Shown here piece by piece: positions 37,762-53,600 of a stretch of 64,000 nt of DNA. The position numbers and the translations under genes are program-made. This stretch comes from Strongyloides papillosus (Eukaryota > Nematoda > Chromadorea > Rhabditida > Strongyloididae), in the NCBI GenBank assembly GCA_005656395.1, contig SRSI01000046.1, forward strand, positions 186,001 through 250,000. Direction: 5' to 3'. How positions within the stretch are numbered: the stretch's first letter is position 1; each line of letters begins with the position of its first letter. The notes beneath the pieces are model-generated. The model had not been told where the DNA came from. It was given only the letters and a program-made list of their open reading frames with translations, and did not search any database.

Positions 37762-40700
37762 ATTATTGTTTTTTAAATAACACATATACCACATATCTTA
37801 ATAATAGTTTGTGAAATATGTTTGAAAGAGAAAAGAATCATAATAGAAGCAGGAATATCTATACAATAAAGCAGTGCAATATTAGGTATATAACTATTTT
37901 ATTTTTTTTTGTTATACATTGATACATCAAATAAAAAAAGGATACAAATTTTTTTATGACAAAAAATTAGAAAAAATATTTTAGAACATGTATTGTTATT
38001 ACAGGAGGAGGAAATCATTGAATGATCTCTTTTTAACACATTTTTCTATAGAAACAATTTTTTAAGTAATCGTAGATACTAGGTACATTTTTTTAAATAA
38101 TTTAGATTTTATAGAATATCGGCCTTCATAACGTCGCTATATCTTTTAATAAATATAAAGTATGAGTTTTTTTAATATTGCTTTTATTTAATGTATTTTA
38201 TAAAAAAAAGATAATAAATTTTTTTCTCTCATAACGTATGGTTCTTTTTTTTAATAACAATGGTAAATAAAAAATGATATGATTTATAGATGGTTAGATT
38301 ACAACTTTTTTCTTCTAAAGATAGTTGTTTAGGAAATTATTTGATTTAAATAGTTTAAAGGAACGTTAGAATAAATTTTAAAGATGTTTTATAATATCAG
38401 ATATATTTTAACTATCCTATATATGTGTTGTGTGCGAATGTATATGTATTATATATTTCTTATATCAAATTCTTTAAATGTTATGTTGAAATTAGGAAAA
38501 ATTATTGAAGTAAATTGTAACTTGATATTAAAATGTAAATTAAAATATATTTATAGATGAAATGTATTGTTTTGGAAAGATAAACATTTTTAACTCTAAA
38601 TTTTGATTATTTTATTTTTTCTAACCATGCCATAAAAACAATTTTGTTTTATTTATGTAGTATTATTCTAATTTTTGTTAGATAGTCTCGCCATTATATG
38701 TATATTTATTAGTAGGAATTAACAATTTATTTAGATATAAAGAAAACATAAAATAATTTATTTTAACATGCTAACATAGGTGTAATGCTTCATTTAACTA
38801 AGTAAAAGCTTCAAAAATTGACAAGATAATAATTAGGAAGGTTGAAAATTGTTAATATTTAGTATTTAAAATTGTCAATTTTTGTTTTTATTTCCAAATG
38901 GAAAATATGTATATTATAATGGCATTTATTTAAAAATTTTCTATCTCCAAAAATAGTATTTTTCTACCATTATACTCTTGGTAATTAGTAAGTATGTGAC
39001 TATTTTTTTCCTTAGAAATGAAATGAATAACTATCTATAGATATATATACTGATAAATATCTATATATCTTTACTCATAAATTATAAATAAGATTTATAT
39101 TATTTTCATTGTTTAAATGCTTATTAAATTTTCTTGTCAAGTACCAATTTATTGCTATATTTCACTCCCCAAAACTTAGTTATATAATATTTTGACAATA
39201 AATAATTTTCTATTTTTATAAATATTTTTAATCTTAATTTTATTTTGTCGAATCTTATTTGTATAAATTATCATCATTAAACTTTAATAGTATAAACCAT
39301 ATAGTACAAAATAATTCTGTCTACAGTGTAATAAAATACATTCTTCATACTGATAAGTACTTTTAAATTTCCTTCTCCTCATAATACAGGGTTTTTACTT
39401 TATAAATACAGTCCAAAAAGTAATGAAAACTATAATAAAGTTCCTTGAATTTCTTTTAAATCATACTACTATTTAGTATAAATTAATTTTGAAAATGTTG
39501 TAATTGTTCAATAATTATTTTAACTTTTTATATATGCCATAAAAAATTTCGTGTAATTTTTAAATAATTATGACTTTTGTTTATAAAAAGAGAAAGAAAT
39601 TTGGCACATAAACATAGTATTATACATATAATTGTTGATGTTTCTTCTACACATCTATATATGTAGATAACTTTGTTATAAATAATTTGTAAAAATTGAA
39701 ACAAAATAAGTAAAATAACAATATGTATCATATATTTAAAAAGATTTGTTGTTTAAAATATATATTAGTTGGTACACCAAAAAAATTTAGAACATTTTAA
39801 GATATTTTAATAAATTTATGAGAAGTTATTAGTCTTTTTAGTGGAAAAGAATTTTTAATAAATACTAACGTTTTTTATTTCATGAAATATGTATTTATTT
39901 TACAATGATAACACTAATGTTATCGCAATATTAATGCTACTTAAAGCCATCTGGGACCACAAATAATTATTGCTTGATATTGAAAAATAATAACAAATTC
40001 ATTTATTTCAGTTTACCTATTTTTTTTAAACCGTTAACTTAAAATATCCTTTTTTCTTATTTTGTGGTAATAACAATCATAAGTTATTGATATAGAAAAA
40101 ATTGAAACATCTCATATATTAGAAAATGTATGAGTTATTTTTTTGCTATATGTTAAATAAATACATATTTTTTAACAAGTGTACTTTTGTTTTTCACACA
40201 AAATATATTAATAAAAATAATATTTAATATATTTTATTTTCCACATTTTGTTGTATTAGATATCACATTATGGAATGACTTTTTTTACACTATCATTTGT
40301 AATTAATATTTTATGCTATCTAAAAAAGTTACATAATATTTAATAGCATAACAATTAAATGTTCCTTTCTTAACATTATTGAGGGAGATCCTAAAATTAA
40401 TATAAAAATGAAAGACCCTTTAACCCTTTTTGAAATAATTTATTTAATAAAAATCTAATGCGTTTTATCAATCAACAAAATTCTGTTTTAAAACATATAT
40501 ATATAAATTTTATGATAATAGTTTACTTATATATAAAGATTACACTAAGTCATTAAAATGATGTTTTATAATATTGCATTCAATCTATTAACTTATTCAA
40601 TCAAAAGCATCATTTGTATGCTTTTTGTAGAGTTTGAAGACTATAATTTTCTCATTTAAATTTCACAAAATACTTCTGTTCTATTAATTTAAAACTATAA

Positions 40701-41634
40701 AAAGTAATGTCAAGAAGGTATAAAATGAATGTCATTTAAGGAACAAAAAATTGATATTAAGTCTTATTTTGTTTCGATAATTTTCATTGAAATATAAAAA
40801 AATTATTTATTCCTTTTTGTTTTTTGGAAGGAATTTTATCAATTTTAATTATCATAGCTTTATCGCTTCTAACTCATTAAATTTTAAGCTATTATAATGT
40901 TAGCGTTATGTATTATTCTATATGTCGTTTTCACTTTAAAAATAATTTTAAATATTTTATAATATTATACTAAAGTAAAATCAATTAAATATATCTACAT
41001 ATTAATAGTGAAATATTTAAAAAAAATATTATTTTAAAGATAGTTTTAGAAATTCAAATATAATGGAGACCAAAATTTATATATTTTTTTGAGATTATTT
41101 ATTGATATAAATTTTTATCAAGAACCGTTTATATTTTCCTAGGAAAGTATATTCGATTAGGGAATAGAATTTTAAATATATTCATTTATCAAGATAATAG
41201 TTTATTTTTTGCAATTTTAAAGACTATTAAAAATATTTTGATTTTAGAGATATATTCTTTTAAACTAAACTCTCATTTTTGTTATCTCTAAGAATTGTCT
41301 ACATAGAATCTATTTTTTTTAACAGTAACTCTTTTAATACAAATTTTTAATGTCTTAAGTCAATCAAGAATTTATGGCAATTTTTTATAATAATTTTTTT
41401 ATAATGGCTTTTATACATGGTTCTCTTTTAAATTTATTATAATCGTGCTAAAGATTAAGAAAAATTACTGTTCATTAAAAGTACAAGATAAGACTATACA
41501 ATATTTTTTCCTATTTCAGATCATTAGATGTATTAGAATTTTTGATAGAATCTTATTTTTATAAAAATAAAATCTTGTATTATCATTGTCAGAGATTAAA
41601 AAATCTTTGATATTTACCAATTCAATATTTTTAA
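37762..41634. other. 3.9-kb gene-free region between the EGR factor and mpz-1
   Basis: AT-rich. It includes the egrh-1 3' UTR and the mpz-1 promoter. A splice acceptor (TTGTCAG, near 41592) lies about 40 bp before the proposed mpz-1 ATG and may be a trans-splice or 5' UTR intron site. No other gene seen. Confidence 0.45.
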
Positions 41635-44600
41635 ATGGTAGTAAGTTTTATTTTTTAATGGCATGATTATTGATAAATTAAGCTTTTTGGTGATTGGACA
41701 CAACTTCAAATTGTTAACCTAAAATGTGACTCAGATGGAAGTTTTGGTTTTGGGATTGTTGGTGGAACAAGTACTGGAGTAGTTATTAAAACAATTATTC
41801 CAGGAAGTGTTGCTGATAAAGTAAGTTTACCATTTTAACTGTACAAATTATTTATAATGGAAGAATTGAGTTGAGGAGGGATAAATTAAATTTACTACAT
41901 CCACTTTATTTTTGTTACATTTTAGAGATCTAACAAATGAAGTATTTTTAAAGCTTTTTTGTTATCAATTGTTTCAAATATACACCCTTATATCCCTTTA
42001 ACAAGTGCTTTATTTGATGAAATATTTGTTCTATTAACATATACAAAATTACTAAATAGAAATTAAGAAAATAATTTTTATTCCCTTTTTTCATATATTT
42101 ACTCTTCAAATATTTTCTTTTTTTATACATACAACTTTAAAAAAAACTTATTTTTACTATCATTTAGTACATCCATATTTCTGTATGAAAACAACTTGAA
42201 GATAGAACACTTTGATAGGATATAATTTTTTAATATCAATAAAACGTAAATAAATAAAAAAAATTTTTTATTTTCATAATAGCCTTAAATATTTTTTAGG
42301 ATTATTTCCCTATTATAAAATTATTATATCATTGTTGTTACTTTATTAAATAATGTGCATAAAAAAGTTAGATTTTTTTATCAGAGAATATTTGCTCATT
42401 AACATTTTTTACCATCTAGATTCACAAACAATAACAAATTATTTTTTCTTTAAACTACTTTAGGTGATATATATTTTCTATTTACCAAATAAGAATAAAT
42501 AATTTAAAAAACAGTGTGAATTCCCTTAACTTGATTCATTCATTATTGTAAAAGTTAAAATTAATTCTTAACATTAAATAATTGTATTTAACATAAAAAA
42601 TTTTGTTTAGGATAAACGACTATGCCCTGGAGACCACATTTTAAAAATTAGCAATATCAATGTTCATGGTATGAGTAGCCAACAAGTAGCAACATTACTT
42701 CGCCAACAAAACGAAGTAGTTCAATTGGTCGTTGGGAGATCTATATCTTGTGCGGATGCTGCAGATACACTGAAAAATGAATCAAATATCGAACAAAGTC
42801 CAGGTAAAAAATGTCGTTTATTTATTGATACCTAAAAGTTTTAACAAATATTAAAAGAAGAGATTCGAATGAGTATTAGTTTATGATATATTTTTTCCTA
42901 ATTTTCTATGTAAGGGTGACTATTTATCAATATACTCCTTTTTTGTATTAATTACCATTTGTTTGATGTAGAAAAAAATGAAAAAAGGTTGCCTTTTTTG
43001 ATATAACAAATAGTTTAATAAGTACTTGTTGAATTTTTTTTAATATGACAAAGTTTTATGGCACATCTACATACACTTTGTTTTCTTGACAAAATTTATA
43101 TAATGCATATTTATGTATATATATTAAGAGGGTAAGCTACCCTCTCAATGCTGACATCTTTTATCATCAGGAGTTATATATGTATTTTAAAATTCTTTCC
43201 TAAATTGGCTAACTCAACTTTATTGTGTGCCTTATTTTTAATATTAGTTAGTATTTCGCATAAATTATCACTTTACATTTCCTAACTAATTTAATTTATT
43301 TTTCTTCCCCTTTTTCTTTGTCTATTTTATGATTTTTCTTTAACAAATATGTGAATTTTATAAAAAAATAAGTGTGTTATAATTTTTACATCATATTTTT
43401 CCAGATATTTGGACAATGCCTACAAAATCCGTTATATTTGGTTCATCTTTAGAAAACGAAATTAACAATCGATTAGCATTGGTAAATAAATATAATAATA
43501 ACAAAATAGATAATAATCTTTATCCAAATACAAGCAAAATATTACTTTCCACCACTACTTCTGATGATTCTCCATCTTCTTCACATTTGATGGTAGATGA
43601 AAAAAATAATTCGCAAACAACAAATGTAGGGAATCATGACATAACTGTAATTGCAGAAGAGGATCAATTAGACATTAATAAAACATTACATAATCAATCA
43701 TCATCATTGCAGCTAAAAAATGATAGTACTAGTAATAATAAAGAAAAGAATCTTGACAACTCTTCACCTGAAGAAAGGATGAATATTATTGAAAATAAAA
43801 ATGACGTTAATCATCCGACTGATGGAGAATATAAAAGTAAGAATGATGATGATAATAAAATAGATGCAGTGGATAACACTGAAACTTTTTCATGCCAAAA
43901 ATTAAAGCTCAATACTGGAGAAAAGAAAACATTAGGAGGGAAGAGTATTTCTAAATTGCTTGGAGACTCAGATGTTAAAGCTAATACAATTAGTAAAAAA
44001 CTTCCATCAAAAGTGAGTTTAAAAAATCATTAAATTATCTACGTCAAAATAAATATTTTTCCTGACATTTTTTTTAATTTAATTTTTTATATTTTAAGGT
44101 TATGAAATATTTTCATCGTGATCAGTGGGTTGAGGGACAATATGAGGAAATCGAGGTAGAAATTGAAAGGAATCCTATTTTAGGTTTAGGCATAACTGTT
44201 GCTGGATACGTTCATCGTGAAGGTAATTTTTTTCCACATTTTTAAGATAGAATAATAAAGTTTCATTGTTATAAAAAACAAATAACATTAAAAAAATTTT
44301 TCTACACATAAAAGTACTCTGTCTCTTAATGTATGAACTTTTTATGTTACTAATTTTATAGAAAGTGCTTTATAGAAAATTCTTATTAATAACTAAAATT
44401 TATTGAAAGATTTTTTTACAAATATGGCGAAATATTAATTTCATTATAGCAAAAACTTTATTAATATTCTTGAAGATTTTTTCAATACTCCTTTCTTCAT
44501 ATCCACTATTCTTAAAACATGAAGAAGCGCTTTAAATTGATATATAACTAGTCATAACCAAATTTTTATAAAACAAATTATATAGTTTTAAATATTTAGC

Positions 44601-47600
44601 CTTCCTAAAGTTTAGATTATATTATATACCATGTTTATATAGCAATTCTTGTTCTATAATCATATTTAAAATTTGCCATAATAAAATAAATTACAAGTTT
44701 TGCTTTTAAGGATATTTTTAAAAGTAACAGACTCAACAAGTCTTCATATTTGGCTTCAAATTGGTTTTGAAATGTGTAAATTAAGACTTTAAAAAAATTA
44801 AATTTTTTTATCTATCTATCTCTAATATTTATTTTTTTAACATTAATATAAAAGTATAATTTTTTGTTTTAGAAGAAATTAATGGTGTATTTGTTAAATC
44901 CTTGGTGAAAGATTCAAGTGCAGCTATTTCAAAAAAAATAAAAGTACATGATTTAATAGCAAGTGTTAAGGGAGTGGATTGTCAAAATTTATCGCATGCA
45001 GAATCTGTAAAACTTTTAGTTAACAGTGGTCCTATAGTAAAATTAAAATTAATACGTTTCTCATCAGAATCACCCCAAGCTAAGTGCCTTAAAATGTTAC
45101 AAGAACAAGTAAGTTTAAATAACAATTATTAATATTATTTCATTTACTTAGGAAAATAATGCTAAGATGGTAGATATTCAGGCTAATTTAATTAAAGCCA
45201 AAAATTATTGGCAGGAAAGATTAGGGTCAGATTATGAAATTCTTACCTGTTACATTGATACCAGATAAGTATGATGATGGTGGTTTAGGTATTTCAATAG
45301 AGGGTACTGTTGATGTTGTGGATGGAAATCAATTATGTCCACATCATTACATTGAATGCCTTAGAAAAGATGGTCCAGCAGCAAAATCTGGATGTCTTAA
45401 GACTGGTGATGAGTTACTTCAATTAAATGATAAGATCCTTTATGGAGAATCACATATTACCGTTAGGAGAGTTATAAGCAAAGCTAGAAATGAATTTAAA
45501 GCAATTTATTTGGTTGTTGGTAGGAAAGCAACATTGTTTTGCGATTTCGATAGAACATTATCTGGATGTCTTCCTGAAGCATATAATCTACTGGCTAATT
45601 ATAATGATGATCAAATTGTCAAAGCAAAGTCGGAGACACAATTATTAAAGTTTGATGAAAATGAATTTTGTAGTAGGCCTGCCTTAATAAGGTCGCAATC
45701 ATTACAATATACATCAGGTCTAGCTATATGGAATTGTGTACCCTTAGTTGTTACAATAAATAAAGATTCTAAAGGCTTAGGATTTTCAATATGTGATTAT
45801 CATGATTCAACTCATCCTAATGAGACATTTATAGTTATAAGAAGTTTAGTACCTGGTGGAGTTGCACAGGCAGATGGTAGAATCGTTCCAGGTGATAGAT
45901 TAATGTTTGTTAATAGTGAAGATTTATCTAATTGTTCACTTGTAAGAGCAGTAGAAATCCTAAAATCCGCACCATATGGTCCAGTTAGATTAGGAATAGC
46001 TAAACCAGTACCTGTTGAGTATTCTAATAAAATCGCTCATCTACCGTTGATATCGAGAAGTGAACGTCTTCTTGCAAAAAGTAATTCACCACGTGTTAAT
46101 AGACGGTCATACAAAAAACGAATTTGCTTTGATGATAGCGTAAAATCGAATGCTATCAGTTGTGATGATATCAATATCTCAGATGAACAATCAAAATCAT
46201 TTTCCACTTTACAATATTATCCATATTCTAATTATTATGATCGTTTATTTTATGCACATTATCGCCTTCATTCTGATGATAATAGGTATTCGATTGGAAG
46301 TTCACCTTGTTCCTCAAGATCAGTTTCACCATGTTTCTCACCCAGTACTCGTGGATCATTATATGAAAATGAATTTTATCTCCCACCAATATTAGAGAGA
46401 ACTATAAAAATTTTAAAAGGTCCAACTCCATTGGGAATAACTTTTGATACTGAAGTTGATAAATCTATAAATGGTTGTGTTGTAAAACACATCTATCCTA
46501 AAATGGCAATATCACGAGATGGGAGAATTCAAGTTGGAGATTATATAGTAAGAATAAATTCGGAGAAATTTCGTAATGTTACATCGAGTCAGGCAAAGAT
46601 AATGTTAAAACGATTAAATTATATTGGAAACCAAGTAACGTAGGTTTTGAATAGAACAAAATTATTATTTATTTATACATATTCACACATGAGACTTTTG
46701 TTATAGTTTTGTTATTTATGTAGTAAAAATAGTTTGAGAGCTTTATTTATTCCAAACTATCTGACGGATCTCTTATTCTTTAAATTTTAGCCAATATATA
46801 TTGTATGTAGTGTGAAATATTCTTAAAAATTGTAGGAAAATTTTCCGATAAGCCAAAAACAGATTATTATAATTTTTAATATAACTTTAATTTATTCTTT
46901 TTATATTTTTAGGATAACATACATAACATCTGCTGATGCCAAATTGTGGAAAGAAAAGTATGGCCAAGAAAGCGATAATCAAATACCAATGATAAATAGA
47001 CTATCTCCAAAGTAAGTTATTATATTTAAAAGTTTTTATTTTAAAAATAATTAGTTTTAATTATATATTTTAAATATTTTAATTATAGAGTATTTCCAAA
47101 ATTTTATCAATCTCCATTTATGAATAATAATAATACAGAAATGAATAACTTTTGCACAACGGAAAGTAATAGTGTAACATCTATAATTTCCGACAGCCAA
47201 TTTGATATTAGTAGAAGTGAATGTCAAAATAAGATACCATCTGTCATGTCAAATAGTTCCTTGAATAAGATTATTAGTAGAATGGATGATTCAGAGAAAA
47301 ATATAAGTAATTTTAAGAATTATGAAAGACCATCTTTTGAGGGTAAAATGAACACCATTGATAGAGTGCCAAATGATAATTTAATTACCGAAAAAAATTA
47401 TGAGAGTATGGAGGACTTTAGTAATGAATTGATATCGAAATTTGGAGATTCATTTGTAGAAGATATAATTAATGTAAGTGTAAAAATAAAAAAAATAAAT
47501 GTCATTATTGTAGGAAATTTATGAAATTATGAGAAGTTATGAGAGGAAGGAAGAAGAAGTTACATCACCTCTCTCTCCAAAGTCAAATGATTTTGATTTG

Positions 47601-50600
47601 GATTATGAAATATCAGTTTTAACTAAGGCATACGACAAAGCAAGTCATGTCATACGAGAACTACGTCGTGATTATAGTTTGTCGTATACAGGGAGTGGAA
47701 CATCATTTAACTCGCTAAAAGAAATAATTTCATCTTCAGAAGTCGGTGAAACATCACCACCAATAAATAATATAGGATCTCCAACTTCCCAGTTGTCAAA
47801 TCTTTCTATTGGAGTTGTCCCATCCAATCAAACACAATCATTTACCAAGAATTTATCTAAAAATTACATTGAGGGCTTTCCTAGTAATTCAATTAAAAAT
47901 TCAAATGTAAGTTTTTGTGAAAATAAAAATCTTCTTAATAAAGTTAAAATTTGTGTCTATTTGTAGTTTTTTTTTTTCGTTTTAAGGTGTGATAAGAATA
48001 AATATATATGTGTATATAACAATGCAAGATGTGTAAATTTTATATACATACATATATGGACATATTTATTTAAGATATCTCAAAGAAGCATCTTTAATAT
48101 TTTTGAAAATATTTATTAACTCTCACTTCTTTATTGCAATGACTTTGAATTGAGAAAGTTATTTTAGATATTGTTATGGTTATTTTAATATGTTTTTCCA
48201 TGTATAATTAAATAGCTACATTGCATGTTACCATTTTTCTTATAAATGATATTTAGATGTGGAATGTTAAGTATTATGTTTTATATATAAATTCATTTGA
48301 AAAAATACCACATTTTTATTTATAAAATTTTTTTAGAATATAAATAAAGTAAATGAATCAGGTATGATGTCAAAGGATGAAGAGAATTGTGGAAAAATAA
48401 AAAATATTTTGAGTAATAGGAATGATATTTTATCGTCTTCCATTGATAAAAAATGTTTTTCAAATAGAGAAATACCTCCTGATAGTAAAGAATTAGGGAC
48501 ATTTAAAGGTGAAGATATAGAATTTATTGGAAAAGATAGAAATATAGATGATGATAATGGTTCATCTACCATCAAAAAAGATGTTAGAGATGATGAAAAA
48601 GGTAAGGCCACCATTTGGAATATAAATATATTATCTAATTTCTCTATATTTTTAGAACCAATAATTAGTACCACCTGAAAAAACCATTAAAAATTCTATT
48701 GAATCTTATTTAATAAATGATAAAATAATGGGTAGAGAAAATAAAGATAGTATAACAAATTTATCAGAGGTTGAGGATAGTGGCATAAAGAAAGAAATAA
48801 ATTTTGACAAACAAGTGATGGTGTCTTCTAATGAACTTGATGATAGTGATAAAAGTTCGGATGATTGTAATAAATTTGTAAGTAATCTAATAATTACTAG
48901 ATATATTATATTTACAGAATACCACCCAATTAATGCGTTCAAGATTTTGGGGACCACCTCGTTGTGTTATCTTGAATAGAGAAGCAAATAAATCTTTTGG
49001 AATAAGTATTGTTGGTGGAAGGATTGAGGTTTCCCAGCGTGGAAATAGTCAAAATTCAGCTAACACTGTCTCCGGAATTTTTATAAAATCTGTTCTACCT
49101 GATAGCCCAGCTGGTAAATCGAATGCTCTTAATATGGGAGATCGTGTTTTGAGTGTCAATGATGTTGATCTTAAAGACGCCACTCATGAATATGCCGTAA
49201 AAGTTATAAAAAATGCTGTCAATCCAGTTAAATTTTGCGTTCAATCCCTTCAAACATTCTCGCCACAAAATGTAACAATTTTATCATTTTATAATAATTT
49301 TTATATTTTAGTTCAAGAATCGCCTTAACGCTTCAATGAATAAAGAGCTTATCCTTCACAATCCCCCAGAAGGTATCTCAACAAATGATGATGTTGTATT
49401 TAAACAAATTGGAAAACCCCAATTGGGACAGACGAATGTAGTAAAAGGAACAAAATCAATTGACTCACCAAAAGACAATATAGCAAGTTTAAAAGTTAGA
49501 GAAAAAGATTCCGCAGCTTTCCTAGAAAAAACACCAACAGATAGAGAGGAAGAAGATATTTTTGGTTATACAAATGATAAAGTTCAACGAAAATATAAAG
49601 ATTTACCTGGAAAGCCAATAATAATACGTATAAAAAATATCCCATCCGGTGGTATTGATTTATCACTATCAGAAAATAATGAAGATAATACTAAAAAGTC
49701 AATATTTGTTATGGGAATAACTTCGCCATCCTCATTGTCATTGGAGAATGGAGATGAGTTGTTGGAGATTAATGGTCATGTTTTACTGCAAATGAATAGA
49801 AAACAGGCTCAAGAAAAAATTCAACAGTGTATGAAGGATGTTGAGCTAAGTTTAATTATTCTAAGATGTAAAGAGTCACCTGTTGGAGAGAAATATCAAA
49901 ACGAAGAGTCACAAAAAGTGAATGAAAGTAGTGATAGACCTTTATTTAACAATTCTATAGGTAAGTGTTATAATAAATATTTTTCATCTATACATATGGA
50001 ATTTTTTATATTCCCTATAGTTGAAAATAATTCATGTAAATAATAAATCAAAGTACAAAACAAATGTCTTATTTTTATAACATATATTATACCTTTTACA
50101 TTATAATATTTATCATCACCTCTCTTAAATGTTATTCTTATTTTTCCATTAGAAAAATAGAAGCAATTTCTTATTTTAGTAAGTGAAATAATAAGATATA
50201 ATCATTTTATTGAAAAAAATAAGTGACTATTAATTTATTTAAATTCTAATTTTTTTTTGTATAATTGGTAATTACGTAAAATTTATAGATGTATTTTAAA
50301 ATATAATAGTGGTAATTGAGTTACTTCTAAAATGTATACTAAATTTTGTAATTAAATGGATTAAATAATCTATGAATAAAATTGGTATTACTGTTAGCTG
50401 TAATAGTTAAAATTAATTTTGTTTAAAAAAAGTTTTAATGAGAGAAGTTATTAAGATTTATAAAATATAATAGGTTGTGGGCAGTATATGTATTAAAAAA
50501 GTAAATTTACTGTATGGTACATTATATATTTAAAACTTTAATAAGATTTTCTTTCTCTAGATAAGATTAAGATTATATTTCACTTTAAATAATGTTGTAG

Positions 50601-53600
50601 TTGTAAAATGAGCCCATACATAGCTTGTATGGAAATTTATAAAAAAATATTATTTATAGTTACAATTTTTATAAGCATTCTAAACTTGCTAATTAAGTAA
50701 AATCAAAAGCTATTATCTTATTGTATTCGGTCATTGAAGCTTTCCATTGTCTTTGAAGGAGGACACTTTTAATACATCCATTATTTTTATAAAGTAAAAT
50801 AATTAAAACTTTCTTTGGCTTTCTGTAATTTAAATTATGTACAAGGATATATATTCTATCTCACGCATATTTATAACTTTAAAATTTATAAAATTTTTGA
50901 GAAAATTTATAAAGTACAAGATTGGATAGAAATTTTATTATTATCTAAGTTAATTTAAGCTAATTCTTTATTGAATTTCTAAACACTTTTTTTAATTTAT
51001 GGATTAATATATACACTCGTAGAATGGAAAATTTATCATAATATCAATTGCTTAGTGACTTTGGATATTTTGGTGTGCTACAATTTTTATTAAATCTTAA
51101 AAATATATACAACAATATTGTTGAGTGAGGTCTTAAAATACGATGTTATATTTTGTTTTAAAAAAAATATGATTAAATAATAGATTACTGATAATTCTTT
51201 AGAATGAAAATTATTATTTTATCCATAAAGTACACATATTTATGGCTTTTACTACTTTTTAATATTCTTCTAAAAAATTTAATGAGGATATGCATAGTTT
51301 CGAAGAAACATTTTTAATTAAATGATATCATCGAATAAAATTTCCCCTTGTTTTATTGAGAACATAAGAATTATATCTAAAACTGATCTTTTCACGCTCT
51401 TGTCAACTTAAATTTTTTAATTATTTTAGTTGACAAAATGTTCTTTAAATATATTCATTATGTTGAAGTTAATAAAAAGAATAGGATATTGGAAAGTTGT
51501 CTTGAAATAATTGTGACTCTCTTTATAATAATTTTTAGACTACTTAAAAAGTTTTTAATAGCTATAGTTAAGAGTATCTTGAAATTTCTTCTAAGTTATA
51601 CAGACTTTCATTTTATTTTTTTCCTTTAAAATCATATTCAAGTATGAATATGAAAAAGTTTTATTAATTTTTAATTATTTCCTGTTATGTATTAATTATG
51701 TTGATGTTAATATATTTTTGTAGGAATAATTCTTTCTCATTATTTTCCTTATTATGTATATAAAAATAACAAAAATACGACTTAATACTATGTAAAGAAG
51801 ATATATGTATATAGATATTAAGACATATTTTTCAAAGTATCATGGATAAAATTTAGTCAATAAACATGTACACATATATGTATATTACCGTTACTAATTA
51901 TTTCGCTACTTAAAATTTAGTTGAAAGACAAAGTAATACATTTAAAATAAATTATTTTTTCGATATTTAGTCAAAATATCAAAAAGTTTTGTCATAAAAA
52001 GTACAGATGTAAAAAATATTCCTAACTAAAATATTTATTTTTTTTCTAAAAAATAATCAAAGATATATTATTAACGGTTCACTACTTTATTTTTATCAAT
52101 AGATATTTTTATGTTAAATTTTCATTATATTGTCTGATTGGTGTATTGTTAAGACTCTTTTTAAAGAATACATAGTTTTTCTATGTCAAAAGAATTTTTT
52201 CCAATTACTCTTCTTTACACTATAATTTTTTTTCTATTTTTGCTATATATATTTAAAACTCCTAGGCTTAATTTTTTTAAATAGAGTAAGAAAAGACGTT
52301 ATATAAAAAATGACACTCTAACTATTCGTATTATAAATATCATTTTTTATACTTAAGATGGATGTTACAAAATTTAAAAGTTTTATGAATATATAATGAA
52401 ATATAAGAAGAGTGTATTTACTTTGTCAATATCATAGTTATATTCTCATTTTACTTCAATCAAAGATATCCATATTTGCAAATATATAAAACTTTGAATT
52501 TAGTGTACTCAATGTCTAGGCTATTACACATATTTTCGACATCATTTTATGGTTGAAAGTAATGAAATATGTTTGATATAAAATGATGCAATTTGGTAAA
52601 GTAAAATGTATGGAAAATGTTTTAGGGAAATAAACTTTTCATTGCATTTATTTAAAAGGATTTTTATAAAATTTATAAACAAATATTTTTCTCTTTATTA
52701 TATAATCTTTCTATTATACGTTTTTTAAGAACATTTATACTTAAATAATAAAAACACATTATATTTCTCATTGTTAAATATAATTTTTTATAGCAACAAG
52801 ATTGTATATTTTTTATTTAAAAACTTATTTTTTAAAAATAATATTTATCATTTTTACGTTTAAGTGTAAAAAAAGCATTAATAAATAAAATTGCATTGAA
52901 TTTATATTTACTATTAAAAAACAAAAGGTTGTTTATTTTGTAAAAAAAAATGGAAGAGAATCTTTTAATTTAAATACACTTTTTTATTTATAAAAAACTA
53001 TAGATTTCAATATTTTTTTTAATATTTAATGAAAAATTTCAATTAAATTTTTATGAAATATATACAATTATTTCCTTTATATTAATATTTGTTTTTTAGA
53101 TTCACAGCAGGCTTTTATTCAGTCAAATACTCCTAATTTAATTTGTGGAGAAAACTTATTAACAAAAGATAGTATTAGTGGGAAAATGGGAGAAAGACAT
53201 GTTGTTATTGAAACGGGTAAGGAAACGTTAATTGAAATAGACAAAGATGGAAAAGGCCTAGGTTTAAGTATTGTCGGTGGTTCTGATACTGTATTAGGTA
53301 CAGTAGTAATACATGAAGTGTACTCTGATGGAGCTGCTGCTATGGATGGGAGACTTAAGCCTGGTGATCAAGTTCTCGAAGTTAATGATATTTCTTTAAG
53401 AGGTGTAAGTCATGATCACGCTATTTCTTTGTTACGTCGAACTCCTTCGAGAGTTCGTCTTTTGATATATCGTGATGTTAATCTCCAACACAGTCTTTTG
53501 GATCCAACACAGATCTATAATATTTTTAATGTTGAATTGACCAAGAAACCTGGTCGTGGTTTAGGAATATCAATTGTTGGTAGGAAGAATGAACCTGGAG

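Noticed and set aside
48333..48957. Minus-strand frames opposite mpz-1 exons 11-12
   Set aside because: Shadows of phase-consistent mpz-1 exons encoding Ser/Asp-rich linker.
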